From assembly GCA_017414845.1 (NCBI GenBank), contig JAFQJY010000089.1:1-16863 (forward strand): a stretch of DNA of 16,863 bases. Direction: 5' to 3'. Below the pieces are notes generated by a model, which was given only the letters and a program-made list of their open reading frames with translations, was not told the origin of the DNA and ran no database searches. Shown piece by piece: positions 6,970 to 14,366 of this stretch. Source of the DNA: Alphaproteobacteria bacterium (GTDB taxonomy: Bacteria > Pseudomonadota > Alphaproteobacteria > RF32 > UBA3637). Numbering within the stretch: the stretch's first letter is position 1; every line of letters begins with the position of its first letter. Both the position numbers and the translations under genes were made by a program.

Positions 6970-7737
6970 ATGATAAATGAACAGAGTTTGGAATGGTATA
7001 TCACATCAGGGGTCACTGAAACAATCGGTGAAGTCCCCTTAAATCGGTTTGCTTCCGTACAGGAAAAAACACTGCTTAAAACACCTATTGCCCATCCGTT
7101 AGAGCCTTCTAAACCCGAATTACCTGACAATCTTCTTGTGGATGCCACACAAAAGGCCTTAAAAGCGACCTCTCTTGCAGAATTAAAAGAAGCCCTGCAA
7201 AACTTTAACGGCTGTTCGCTTAAAAATACGGCAAAACATACTGTCTTTGGCGAAGGCGTTGCTTCACCTGATGTTATGTTTATCGGAGAAGCCCCCGGTG
7301 CTGACGAAGACCAACTCGGTCGTCCCTTTGTCGGACTTAGCGGGAAACTTTTAGATAAAATAATGAATGCAGGTGGTTTTTCAAGAGAAAAAAATGCGTA
7401 TATTTCCAATATACTTCCTTGGAGACCTCCCGGCAACAGAAGCCCCTCTTTAACGGAAATTGCCTTATGTCTTCCGTTTATCAAAAAACACATTGAAATT
7501 ATTTCCCCAAAAATCTTAGTTTTAGTTGGTGGGGTTGCCACATCTGCCCTTTTGGAACGACAGACACCTATCAGTCAAATTCGGGGGGTTTGGCAAACTT
7601 ACACAACATCCGACGGCAAAAACATTCCGACATTACCGATTTTTCATCCGGCATTTCTGCTCAGAACACCGGCACAGAAAAAAGCTGTTTGGCGAGATAT
7701 GCTCCTGATTAAAGAAAAACTGAAAAATGTGATTTAA
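6970..7737 (+). CDS. Family 4-type uracil-DNA glycosylase, iron-sulfur ligands incomplete
   Basis: 255 residues. The enzyme removes uracil from DNA to start base-excision repair. The catalytic and binding motifs are clear: GEAPGADED (106-114), PFVGLSGKLLD (119-129), the ILPWRPPGNR segment (148-157) and HPAFLLR (226-232). The N-terminus (about 1-30, LEWYITSGVTETIGEVPLNRF) matches an alphaproteobacterial subfamily. Canonical family 4 enzymes hold a 4Fe-4S cluster with four Cys. Here only Cys82 and Cys167 sit at ligand positions, while the other two are Phe79 and Trp151, so a normal cluster is not expected. I recall alphaproteobacterial members described without the cluster, which would fit. The start has only a poor ribosome-binding site, in a short AT-rich leader. 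The gene stands alone on its strand before the metallopeptidase promoter. Confidence 0.9.
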   Translation: MINEQSLEWYITSGVTETIGEVPLNRFASVQEKTLLKTPIAHPLEPSKPELPDNLLVDATQKALKATSLAELKEALQNFNGCSLKNTAKHTVFGEGVASPDVMFIGEAPGADEDQLGRPFVGLSGKLLDKIMNAGGFSREKNAYISNILPWRPPGNRSPSLTEIALCLPFIKKHIEIISPKILVLVGGVATSALLERQTPISQIRGVWQTYTTSDGKNIPTLPIFHPAFLLRTPAQKKAVWRDMLLIKEKLKNVI

Positions 7738-7755
7738 CTCCCTATAAAAAAAGAG

Positions 7756-7784
7756 TTGACTTTCTGTCTAGTTTTTGCTATTTT
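7756..7784 (+). promoter_or_regulatory. Sigma70-type promoter for the secreted metallopeptidase gene
   Basis: TTGACT (7756-7761), a 17-base spacer and TATTTT (7779-7784). Transcription would start near 7791, just before the AAGGAG at 7792-7797, which lies 7 nt from the ATG at 7805. This rules against the upstream in-frame TTG at 7775. An imperfect 7-bp inverted repeat (7734-7740 with 7753-7759) touches the -35 box and could be an operator or a weak UDG terminator. Confidence 0.65.
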
Positions 7785-7804
7785 GGACAAAAAGGAGAAA
7801 GATT

Positions 7805-9193
7805 ATGTGGAACAACCTTGTTAAAAGAGCATTACTGACCAGTGTTTGTCTGACCTCATTTATGTGGCCGTATGAGGCTGAATCAGCGCCTCGTTCTTAT
7901 GATAACCGCCGAACGGCACGACAAACACAGCGGAGTCGTCGTCAATCCGGTCGTACACGAAACACACCCAGGACACCGGCTAAGCCGAGAAGAGCCGAAG
8001 TTCGTCCGGAACAAAAACTGGCGCATTTTAAACGGCAGATTTCAAGAACGCCGAATTCTAAAATGACACCGGAACAGAAACGACTGTACATTGAATGTTT
8101 GGATATGCTTGCCTCTTGCCCGAGAGGGTTATGGATTATCCAAAATGCCCCTTCTGATTTAAAGTTTGAAGTCGGTGGCGCCAACATGGGACGATATTCC
8201 AACAAAACACTTTATATTTCGGCAGATTATTTCAGACAAATGCAAACTCAAACTCCGGAAAACAAACAACTTATCAAGTATGCCACTGTTGCAACTATTG
8301 CTCATGAAATGACGCATGCCATTCAAATGAAAGAGGGAATTAATGAAACGCCCGGATGGGAACTGGAAGAAAGTTTTAGGCTTCTCAAACTCAACGAACT
8401 CCATGCCTATTTAGAGGAGATGACGGTTTCTCACCAACTGAATCCTAAGACAGATCACTTTTACGGACTGGTTGTGGAAGAAAAGAAAAAAGAGGGCTCT
8501 ACGCAAGAACAAGCCGAACGATATGCCCGTACCCAGTTTGTCAAAAAGTACTGGGAAGCGTCACCATCAACTCCTCTTCAGGTAAATGGTATCAACATTT
8601 ATTTAGGTCAAAACACCTTTAGGTGTTGGGACGGTATGTACAATAATCTATCTTATTGGAACGCTATGAACGGCTATCGCCCCGTTCCCAAACGAGGAAT
8701 TCGCCCCATTGTTCAAAAATTTGTTGATCTTATGGGTATTGATTTAAAACCTGAGTTTTTTACAGATTCACAACATTCTCCTTTCCGAATCAGTGAACGT
8801 CGTTTTATCACCTACATGGATGGGATCACTCACGCCGAAATGGAACAATTGACAATCGGAACACTTAGTAAAGCTTATATCAATGGTCAAATCACAAATG
8901 TCCGCATCATGTTTCCGAAAGAAAACCGTGTTACCAACGGAACACATCGTGTAGATTTAGAAGGCGACGGATATGCCACCTATACCGTCAGAAACGGGAA
9001 GATGAATGGTCCTTATCGTCAATATGATGCACACGGACAACAGGTTCTTGAAATCCCGATGCGAGATAATAAAGCTCAAGGAGTTGGCTGGCAAAGAAGA
9101 GACGGAAAAGTTCATAAAGTTGAATTCAGAAACGGATCATCAGAAGATTATCTTCGCGGAAGGATTCGCTATTCAGATAAAATCCGAGACTAA
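7805..9193 (+). CDS. Secreted HExxH zinc metallopeptidase-like protein with MORN-like C-terminus
   Basis: 462 residues. Residues 1-28 form a signal peptide. A strongly basic linker follows, with 13 Arg between residues 30 and 67. The central domain contains IAHEMTHAIQ (165-174): His167 and His171 are zinc ligands and Glu168 the catalytic base. NELHAYLEE (197-205) offers Glu198 as a gluzincin-type third ligand. This resembles the putative metallopeptidase family I would call DUF6782, an assignment made from memory and not certain. After about residue 385 come repeated short beta units (DGYATYTVRNGKMNGPYRQY, then GQQVLEIPMRDNKAQGVGW and GKVHKVEFRNG), which look like MORN/YwqK-type repeats. The product is probably periplasmic or secreted; the substrate is unknown. 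A consensus-like promoter, AAGGAG and a downstream terminator make this a single-gene unit. Confidence 0.8.
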   Translation: MWNNLVKRALLTSVCLTSFMWPYEAESAPRSYDNRRTARQTQRSRRQSGRTRNTPRTPAKPRRAEVRPEQKLAHFKRQISRTPNSKMTPEQKRLYIECLDMLASCPRGLWIIQNAPSDLKFEVGGANMGRYSNKTLYISADYFRQMQTQTPENKQLIKYATVATIAHEMTHAIQMKEGINETPGWELEESFRLLKLNELHAYLEEMTVSHQLNPKTDHFYGLVVEEKKKEGSTQEQAERYARTQFVKKYWEASPSTPLQVNGINIYLGQNTFRCWDGMYNNLSYWNAMNGYRPVPKRGIRPIVQKFVDLMGIDLKPEFFTDSQHSPFRISERRFITYMDGITHAEMEQLTIGTLSKAYINGQITNVRIMFPKENRVTNGTHRVDLEGDGYATYTVRNGKMNGPYRQYDAHGQQVLEIPMRDNKAQGVGWQRRDGKVHKVEFRNGSSEDYLRGRIRYSDKIRD

Positions 9194-9198
9194 ATGAA

Positions 9199-9236
9199 AG
9201 CCCTCTGCTTTTGTCAGAGGGCTATTTTATTTTTAG
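9199..9236. terminator. Intrinsic terminator, shared by two convergent genes
   Basis: A perfect 9-bp stem (9199-9207 AGCCCTCTG with 9215-9223) has a 7-nt loop and is followed on the plus strand by ATTTTATTTTT. It ends the metallopeptidase transcript. It also lies just beyond the stop of the convergent porin gene, and its minus-strand T tract (TTTCATTT) is weaker but usable. Confidence 0.85.
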
Positions 9237-10558
9237 AATATCAGGTTGGCGCGTATGCTGGCGACGGTTGCCGTTTTTTCATCTCTGTCGCCTGCCGGAT
9301 GATAATAAAACTGAATATCCGGTGTAATGGTCAAGAAATTTGTAAATCCCCACGCCCAATAAGCCTCTATAATTTTTTCATCACCTCTGGTCCCTTCGCC
9401 GTTGATGTTTTGATTGAGTTTATTCCACACAAGCGCAACACCGATTTGATCCAAAGCATTTCTGCCCAACGGATTATTGTACACAGCGCCGGCGACATAA
9501 GATTGTTTAATACTTTCTCCTTTTGAGACACCGTTGATACGACCGAACAAGCCGACTTTACCGAAATTTTGCATCATATTGAGACTCCAACCGTTACTGT
9601 CTGTCGGCTGTTCGTTTGTTGACGGTTGATGATAAACAAGTACGGAATATTCACCTGTTCCCCACCCCTCTATTGTCGGCATATAACTGACGGAAGCAAA
9701 ACTTGTATAGCGATGTTTTCCGAATGTGCTTGTTTCAATTTTATCCCCGTCTATATTATGAGCGTCTTGCATACCCATAGCAATTGTCCACTCGCTGTTT
9801 GGAGCAATCTGAACAAATCCGCCGAGACTTGCCGTCGGATAACTGTCTGTTGCATTTTGAGATAAGGCTTCGTTGATAAAGTTCGTCTGCTGGTTAGAAT
9901 CATAAGCTGTTCCGTCAAAATTAAAAATCGGGAATTGACCGACCGTAAAAGAAATCGGGCTGAGTTTCCCAGGTAATGTATGCGTATAACTGAGTTGATA
10001 AAAATAGTTATCTTTTGCCGTATAATCGTTTTGAGGCGTAATGACACCGATTCTATCTCCTAAAACATTACCGTCAATTCCCCAATAGCGAACGGCAGAA
10101 TATAAAAATTGAAGAGAACCTGAACCGATTTTTGAGTCATACATTTCCCAGTTGATACTCGGCGTATAAATTGTCTGCCATGAAGTCCCTTTTCCGGAAG
10201 GCGAACCACGTTGCGCCAAAAGAGAAACATCCATGCTGTATTCAAGCCCCATTTTATTTTGCAGATTTGTTTTAAAATCAGCATATCCTTTTTCCATTTT
10301 TTCCACAGCCGTTTGCGGATTTTTCTTTGCGTGTTTTTGATGATGTTGTTGTGCCTGTTTTACCCAACCTGCCCTTTTTTTAGGAGCTTTTTCTACGGTT
10401 GGCATTTCTGCGATAACAACTTCCTCTACAACTTCCTCTTCCACAACGAGAACGGGGGCTGATTGTGTATTGTTTTTTTCATCTGTTGTAACGGCATCAG
10501 CAGAAAAACACATTAAAGCCACGCCTGAAAACAGAAACATTTTAAAAACTGATTTCAT
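9233..10558 (-). CDS. OprB-type carbohydrate-selective porin
   Basis: 441 residues. Residues 1-22 form a signal peptide (cleavage after SADA). Residues 23-100 are an unusual spacer: an acidic Val/Glu run (LVVEEEVVEEVV), a Pro/Lys part, and a His/Lys/Gln segment (QQHHQKHAKK, 70-79) with coiled-coil character. From about 103 the alternating pattern and Gly/aromatic-rich strands form a beta-barrel. Segments such as FTVGQFPIFNF, ASLGGFVQIAPNS and YWAWGFTNFLTITPDIQFYYHP match the OprB/COG3659 family, which mediates sugar and other small-solute uptake across the outer membrane. The protein ends in RANLIF, with the C-terminal Phe recognised by BAM. AGGAGG at 10567-10572, 8 nt from the ATG, and a promoter upstream mark it as separately expressed from mutY. 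Confidence 0.88.
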   Translation of the reverse strand: MKSVFKMFLFSGVALMCFSADAVTTDEKNNTQSAPVLVVEEEVVEEVVIAEMPTVEKAPKKRAGWVKQAQQHHQKHAKKNPQTAVEKMEKGYADFKTNLQNKMGLEYSMDVSLLAQRGSPSGKGTSWQTIYTPSINWEMYDSKIGSGSLQFLYSAVRYWGIDGNVLGDRIGVITPQNDYTAKDNYFYQLSYTHTLPGKLSPISFTVGQFPIFNFDGTAYDSNQQTNFINEALSQNATDSYPTASLGGFVQIAPNSEWTIAMGMQDAHNIDGDKIETSTFGKHRYTSFASVSYMPTIEGWGTGEYSVLVYHQPSTNEQPTDSNGWSLNMMQNFGKVGLFGRINGVSKGESIKQSYVAGAVYNNPLGRNALDQIGVALVWNKLNQNINGEGTRGDEKIIEAYWAWGFTNFLTITPDIQFYYHPAGDRDEKTATVASIRANLIF

Positions 10559-10584
10559 TTATATATCCTCCTTTTGTAAAGGGA

Positions 10585-10613
10585 GATATAGAGCGTCTTT
10601 CACCAAAAGTAAA
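10585..10613 (-). promoter_or_regulatory. Probable porin promoter
   Basis: On the minus strand, TTTACT (10608-10613), a 17-base spacer and TATATC (10585-10590) lie in the 82-base gap between mutY and the porin gene. The leader of about 20 nt carries the AGGAGG site. The hexamers are moderate matches. Confidence 0.45.
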
Positions 10614-10640
10614 GTTTCAGATTTTAAAAAAAATAAAAAG

Positions 10641-11651
10641 TTATGCAGGTATCTCATCTAACTTCTTTAAAACCTTTTTCATCAATGTAGAAAAGGCATA
10701 ATTTTCCCGTTCTGCCACACTGACAAAAACACCACCCTTTAAAAAATCAGCCGGATACGATTCAGTGCACTCAAAAAAAGAAAGCGTTAAATCAAAATGC
10801 GTAAAAACATGCCGAACTTGAACCGAATATTTTTTCCATACGCTTTCAAAAGGCATAACTTCTTCTTCTGCCCAAGGTATTTCCCAAAGACCTGACAAAA
10901 GCCCTTTACCCTGTCGTTTACGAATAAAAATTTCTCCTTTTTTATTTTTAAGAATAAATACAGCACCCTGTTTCTTCTTTTTTTCCAATTTTTTTAAAAG
11001 AGGAATTTTATCCTGCAATCCCTTTTTTCTTGCGACACAATTTTCACGCCACGGACAAATATCACACAAAGGCGACGAAGGACGACAAACCGTTGCACCT
11101 AAATCCATAATGGCAGAAGCGTAATCCGCACCATATTCTTTGGGAGTCAGAGAGCAGGCTCTCGGATAGATTTTATCCCTATCCACCTCAGTTTCTATTC
11201 CATCATAACGAGCCATAACCCGAATGACATTTCCGTCCACAACCGTTTCCGGCAGGTTAAATGCAAAAGCGCATAAACTGGAAGCCGTATAGGGACCTAT
11301 TCCGGAAAGTTTAAGCAATTCCTCCCGTTTATTCGGGAAAACACCTCCGTAATTTTCCATAACTTCTTTGGCACATTGGTGCATTTTTTTAGCCCGTGTG
11401 TAATATCCCATACCCTGCCACATTTTAAGAACATCATCCAAAGATGCCTCTGCCAAACTTTGAAGTGTCGGGAAACGTTTCATCCAACGTTCAAAATAAG
11501 CATACACTGTCTGAACCGTCGTCTGTTGGAGCATAATTTCGGAAACCCAAACGGCATAAGCGTCAGGATGTGCACCACCTTTAACACGCCACGGTAAATC
11601 CCGTCCGTTTTTGGCATACCATTCTAAAAGAAGACGTGCTTCTTTTTTCAT
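10641..11651 (-). CDS. mutY: A/G-specific adenine DNA glycosylase
   Basis: 336 residues, a usual MutY length. It removes adenine mispaired with 8-oxoguanine. The HhH-GPD domain shows the catalytic Glu38 in WVSEIMLQQTTV, the helix-hairpin-helix LSGIGPYTASS (115-125) and the catalytic Asp139 in ETVVDGNV. Four Cys (189, 196, 199, 205) with C-x6-C-x2-C-x5-C spacing bind the 4Fe-4S cluster. The C-terminal NUDIX-like 8-oxoG recognition domain (about 228-336) contains GLLSGLWEIPWA and a VRHVFTHFDL segment. The start overlaps the stop of the AAA+ gene as ATGA, so translation is probably coupled to that gene, an unusual partner for mutY. An 82-base gap separates it from the porin gene. Confidence 0.95.
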   Translation of the reverse strand: MKKEARLLLEWYAKNGRDLPWRVKGGAHPDAYAVWVSEIMLQQTTVQTVYAYFERWMKRFPTLQSLAEASLDDVLKMWQGMGYYTRAKKMHQCAKEVMENYGGVFPNKREELLKLSGIGPYTASSLCAFAFNLPETVVDGNVIRVMARYDGIETEVDRDKIYPRACSLTPKEYGADYASAIMDLGATVCRPSSPLCDICPWRENCVARKKGLQDKIPLLKKLEKKKKQGAVFILKNKKGEIFIRKRQGKGLLSGLWEIPWAEEEVMPFESVWKKYSVQVRHVFTHFDLTLSFFECTESYPADFLKGGVFVSVAERENYAFSTLMKKVLKKLDEIPA

Positions 11652-13378
11652 TTTTTTGCTAAAATCACAGGTTTTTTACCTGCCTTATCCAAAGTTACAA
11701 GGACTTGATAACCGGGGAGGATTTTTTCCTGCATAATCAAAAATGCGAGTGGATTTTCAATCTGATGTTGAAGTAATCGTTTGAGGGCACGCACACCGAA
11801 CGGAGACGAAAAAACTTCGTCAATAAACCACTGTTTAGCGACATTATCCACCATCACTTCATAACCGGCGGCCTTTGCCCTTTTTAAAAGTTTATTGAGG
11901 TGAATTTGAATAACTTTTGCCAAGTGTTCTTCCGTCAACTGATGGAACGTTACCGTATCGTCAATACGGTTTAAAAATTCAGGTCTGAAATACTGCGTCA
12001 ATGCGTCAATACGCTGATAACTCGGCAAATCGGCTGCCACGTTAGACGTCATAATAATAATTGTATTTCTAAAATCAACCGTAACCCCTTTACTGTCAGT
12101 CAAACGCCCTTCATCCAACACTTGTAATAATAATGTCAGAATATCGGGATTGGCTTTTTCAAGTTCGTCAAACAAAACTACTTGGAACGGTTTTAAACGA
12201 ACGCCCTCCGTTAAGATACCACCGAGTTCAAATCCGGGAGTCCCCGGTGGCGGACCGATTAAACGTGTCACGGATGATTTTTCCATATATTCAGACATAT
12301 CCAATCTGAGAAGTGCCGTTTCATCGTTAAACATAAATTCTGCCAAAGACTTTGCCAATTCTGTTTTACCGACACCGGTTGTACCGATAAAGAGGAAAGA
12401 ACCAATCGGACGGTTCGGATCTTGCAATCCAGAACGAGAGCGCCTTAAAGCATTTGCCACAACAACAACGGCAGGATCTTGTCCGATAACACGTTGTTTT
12501 AAATATTCTTCTGCAAGAGCCAGCCTTTTTTTATCTTCCGTATCCACTTTTTCCAAAGGAATACCCGTCCACGACGAAACTGTTTTCATGGCATAATCTA
12601 TGGAAAGTTCGTTTACATCAGGTGCAACAACTCCTTTTCCTTTATCCATTAAAAGCGCACCGGAAGCATCATCTAACAGGTCAATGGCTTTTTCGGGAAA
12701 GAAACGTTGTTTAATATAACGTCCCGTTAAATTGACGGCGACTTTCACAAACTCATCAGAAATAACAACACCATAATGTTTTTCAAAATCTGCCTTTCTG
12801 TTCATAACAATTTGCTCTGTTTCTAAAGCAGACGGTTCTTCCAAAAAAAGCGTTTGGAACTGTTGCATTACAGACGTATCTTTTTCAACGACACCTCTGT
12901 AAGTCAACATCGCCGTTTCCAAAATTACATTGACAGAGCCGTCTAAAAGTTTCAACTTTAAAAATTTAGATGCTTCGGCATTTTCCGGACTGACATCACT
13001 TCTGACAAGCAAACTGGCCTCATTGATATAAAGAATCCATTCGCCTTTATGTTCACAAATTGTTTCAAAAACACTTTTTAAATTTTGCGTATACTCTTCA
13101 TCAGTTTCACTGTTGAGCATAACTTCGGCAATATCAATCCCGACAATTCTTTTTTTCTTTAAAAATTCCGGCGCCGTATCCGAAAGCAGATACGAAGCCA
13201 ACCCCTCTATCAACGCCGTTTTACCGACACCGGCAGAACCGATAACCATCGGATTATTTCTTGTTTTACGAAGCAGTATATGAACCAAACGCCCGATTTC
13301 ATTTTCTCGTCCGACCAAATGGACAAGTTTTCCTTGTGACGCTAATTCCGTATAATCTTTAATATATTTCTCAGCCAT
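11648..13378 (-). CDS. ClpA/ClpB-like double AAA+ ATPase with degenerate first ring and no N-domain
   Basis: 576 residues, against about 750-860 for ClpA/ClpB. Residue 24 already begins the first AAA+ domain, so the Clp N-domain is absent; the ClpB middle coiled coil is also missing. D1 keeps Walker A (GSAGVGKT, 47-54). Its Walker B reads YINE (Asp to Asn119), the ERRFQ arginine-finger motif is MQQFQ (171-175), the sensor-1 segment is altered, and the pore motif KYRG is ETDE (91-94). D2 (about 325-540) is intact for ATP hydrolysis: GTTGVGKT (332-339), VLFDE (401-405), TSN (444-446), NR arginine finger (471) and GVRALKR (528-534). Its pore motif GYVG, however, reads GTPG (379-382). No IGL/IGF ClpP-binding loop is visible between TSN and FRPEFLNR. 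The ATG at 13378 has AGGAG (13385-13389) 6 nt upstream, so the in-frame TTG at 13384 is not the start. Overlaps mutY by 4 nt. Confidence 0.88.
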   Translation of the reverse strand: MAEKYIKDYTELASQGKLVHLVGRENEIGRLVHILLRKTRNNPMVIGSAGVGKTALIEGLASYLLSDTAPEFLKKKRIVGIDIAEVMLNSETDEEYTQNLKSVFETICEHKGEWILYINEASLLVRSDVSPENAEASKFLKLKLLDGSVNVILETAMLTYRGVVEKDTSVMQQFQTLFLEEPSALETEQIVMNRKADFEKHYGVVISDEFVKVAVNLTGRYIKQRFFPEKAIDLLDDASGALLMDKGKGVVAPDVNELSIDYAMKTVSSWTGIPLEKVDTEDKKRLALAEEYLKQRVIGQDPAVVVVANALRRSRSGLQDPNRPIGSFLFIGTTGVGKTELAKSLAEFMFNDETALLRLDMSEYMEKSSVTRLIGPPPGTPGFELGGILTEGVRLKPFQVVLFDELEKANPDILTLLLQVLDEGRLTDSKGVTVDFRNTIIIMTSNVAADLPSYQRIDALTQYFRPEFLNRIDDTVTFHQLTEEHLAKVIQIHLNKLLKRAKAAGYEVMVDNVAKQWFIDEVFSSPFGVRALKRLLQHQIENPLAFLIMQEKILPGYQVLVTLDKAGKKPVILAKK

Positions 13379-13476
13379 AATCAACTCCTGTTATTTCTTT
13401 CAGAATAAGTCTTTTCTCTTAATAAATACTTAAAGAATTATCTGATACACTTCAAGAAAGAAAGGAGTTTATTGCC

Positions 13477-14088
13477 ATGAGCGAAATTAAAAATGTAACT
13501 GTTTTTTGCGGAGCGGCAAAATCTATTGACGCCAAATACTACCCTGAGGCTTTTCGTATGGGTGAATTGATTGGCAAAAAAGGAATGCGCCTTGTTTTCG
13601 GCATCGGAGATAACGGTTTAATGGGACAGGTTTTTCGCGGAGCCTTAAAAACAAACGCCCCTATCAGAGGCATAACGACCGAAAAACTGTTGGAATTGCA
13701 ATGCGACGACCCGACCCTGTTTAATGAGGGAGAGATAGAAGTTGTTCCTGATTTTGCAACACGCAAAATTAAAAAGTTTGAAGAAGGCGACATTATTGTT
13801 GTTCTCCCCGGCGGTTGGGGAACGGTTGACGAATATTCGGATTTTGCCGTCAGCATTCAGACAGGTTCTCAAAAGAAAAAGCCTCTTATTTTCGTCAATA
13901 TGGACGGTTTTTATAACGGCACGAAAATACAAACGGAACGAATGGTGGAAGACGGCACCTTAAATGAGGATAAAGTCGGCTATGTGGCTTTTGTCAATCG
14001 TGTTGACGATGTTTTTGAGGCTGCTGAAACACTTTTAGATGATATTAAAGAAACAGATGTGGATATCGGCATTTGCCATCACAAATGA
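13477..14088 (+). CDS. LOG-family nucleotide 5'-monophosphate phosphoribohydrolase
   Basis: 203 residues. The Rossmann-like LOG fold is shown by VFCGAAKS (9-16), NGLMGQV (46-52), FATRK (93-97) and PGGWGTVDE (111-119). In plant and bacterial LOG enzymes, the Arg/Lys pair and the final Glu of PGGxGTxxE bind and hydrolyse the ribose-5-phosphate bond of cytokinin or purine nucleotides; all three are present (Arg96, Lys97, Glu119). In bacteria outside plant associations the physiological role is usually nucleotide salvage or unclear. The usual GGG near residue 42 reads GIG. The C-terminus ends DIGICHHK, a possible metal-binding end but unproven. AAAGGAG lies 9-10 nt upstream of the ATG. The gene is divergent from the AAA+ gene and closed by a strong terminator. 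Confidence 0.9.
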   Translation: MSEIKNVTVFCGAAKSIDAKYYPEAFRMGELIGKKGMRLVFGIGDNGLMGQVFRGALKTNAPIRGITTEKLLELQCDDPTLFNEGEIEVVPDFATRKIKKFEEGDIIVVLPGGWGTVDEYSDFAVSIQTGSQKKKPLIFVNMDGFYNGTKIQTERMVEDGTLNEDKVGYVAFVNRVDDVFEAAETLLDDIKETDVDIGICHHK

Positions 14089-14095
14089 AATGAAA

Positions 14096-14122
14096 GGGCA
14101 GTTATAAAACTGCCCCTTTTTT
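14096..14122. terminator. Intrinsic terminator after the LOG-family gene
   Basis: An 8-bp GC-rich stem (14096-14103 GGGCAGTT with 14108-14115) has a 4-nt loop and is followed by CTTTTTT. It closes the plus-strand gene 8 nt after its stop. It may also serve the convergent pgpA operon, whose last stop is at 14142, although the T tract on that side is broken. Confidence 0.9.
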
Positions 14123-14141
14123 ATATCTGCGCCAAATAGAC

Positions 14142-14363
14142 TTATTCTTTTTTCAAAAAGAGATTACAGTGACAGTGTCCCTGCTGTTCAATTTCTTTTT
14201 TATGCTCACCGCAAGGACAGAACCCTCTGGACATATCACAGGGACATTTTCCCTCGCATACATTCAGCGTCCTGTTGATAATTTTATCAGCAAACGGAGA
14301 TAATTCATATTCGTTGCTTTTTGCATATAAATCTAAAATATGTTTAAAGTGCTCAGGAGTCAT
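14142..14363 (-). CDS. Small ferredoxin:thioredoxin reductase catalytic-chain-like cysteine protein
   Basis: 73 residues with seven Cys (36, 40, 42, 49, 51, 64, 66). The CPC ... CPC ... CHCNLFL order is the signature of the ferredoxin:thioredoxin reductase catalytic chain (CPC-x16-CPC-x8-CHC in plants and cyanobacteria). In that enzyme these Cys hold a 4Fe-4S cluster next to a redox-active disulfide. Here the spacings differ (x6 between the CPC pairs and x12 before CHC) and an extra Cys36 is present. The N-terminal 30 residues (MTPEHFKHILDLYAKSNEY) also fit the family's helical start. No variable chain or ferredoxin gene is nearby, so the partner is unknown. The start is 3 nt after the pgpA stop, with AGG inside the end of pgpA, so it is the second gene of that operon. 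A zinc or structural Cys protein is an alternative. Confidence 0.78.
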   Translation of the reverse strand: MTPEHFKHILDLYAKSNEYELSPFADKIINRTLNVCEGKCPCDMSRGFCPCGEHKKEIEQQGHCHCNLFLKKE

Positions 14364-14366
14364 TTT

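Noticed and set aside
7775..7804. TTG start for the metallopeptidase gene
   Set aside because: It lies inside the promoter between the -35 and -10 boxes, upstream of the inferred transcription start. The ATG at 7805 has AAGGAG at the right distance and begins a clean signal peptide.
9194..9526. Plus-strand reading frame opposite the porin gene
   Set aside because: It begins in the terminator hairpin, has no family resemblance, and is antisense to a clear beta-barrel gene with a C-terminal Phe.
12150..12596. Plus-strand frame of 148 codons opposite the AAA+ gene
   Set aside because: Antisense to the strongly conserved D2 Walker A/B region; no ribosome-binding site or recognisable protein features.
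13379..13384. TTG start two codons upstream for the AAA+ gene
   Set aside because: The AGGAG at 13385-13389 directly abuts this TTG and is 6 nt from the ATG at 13378, which fits normal spacing.
13421..13456. Heat-shock (sigma32-type) promoter for the AAA+ gene, from a CTTGAA hexamer on the minus strand
   Set aside because: No matching -10 element lies at an acceptable distance, and the hexamer is next to the LOG gene's ribosome-binding site.
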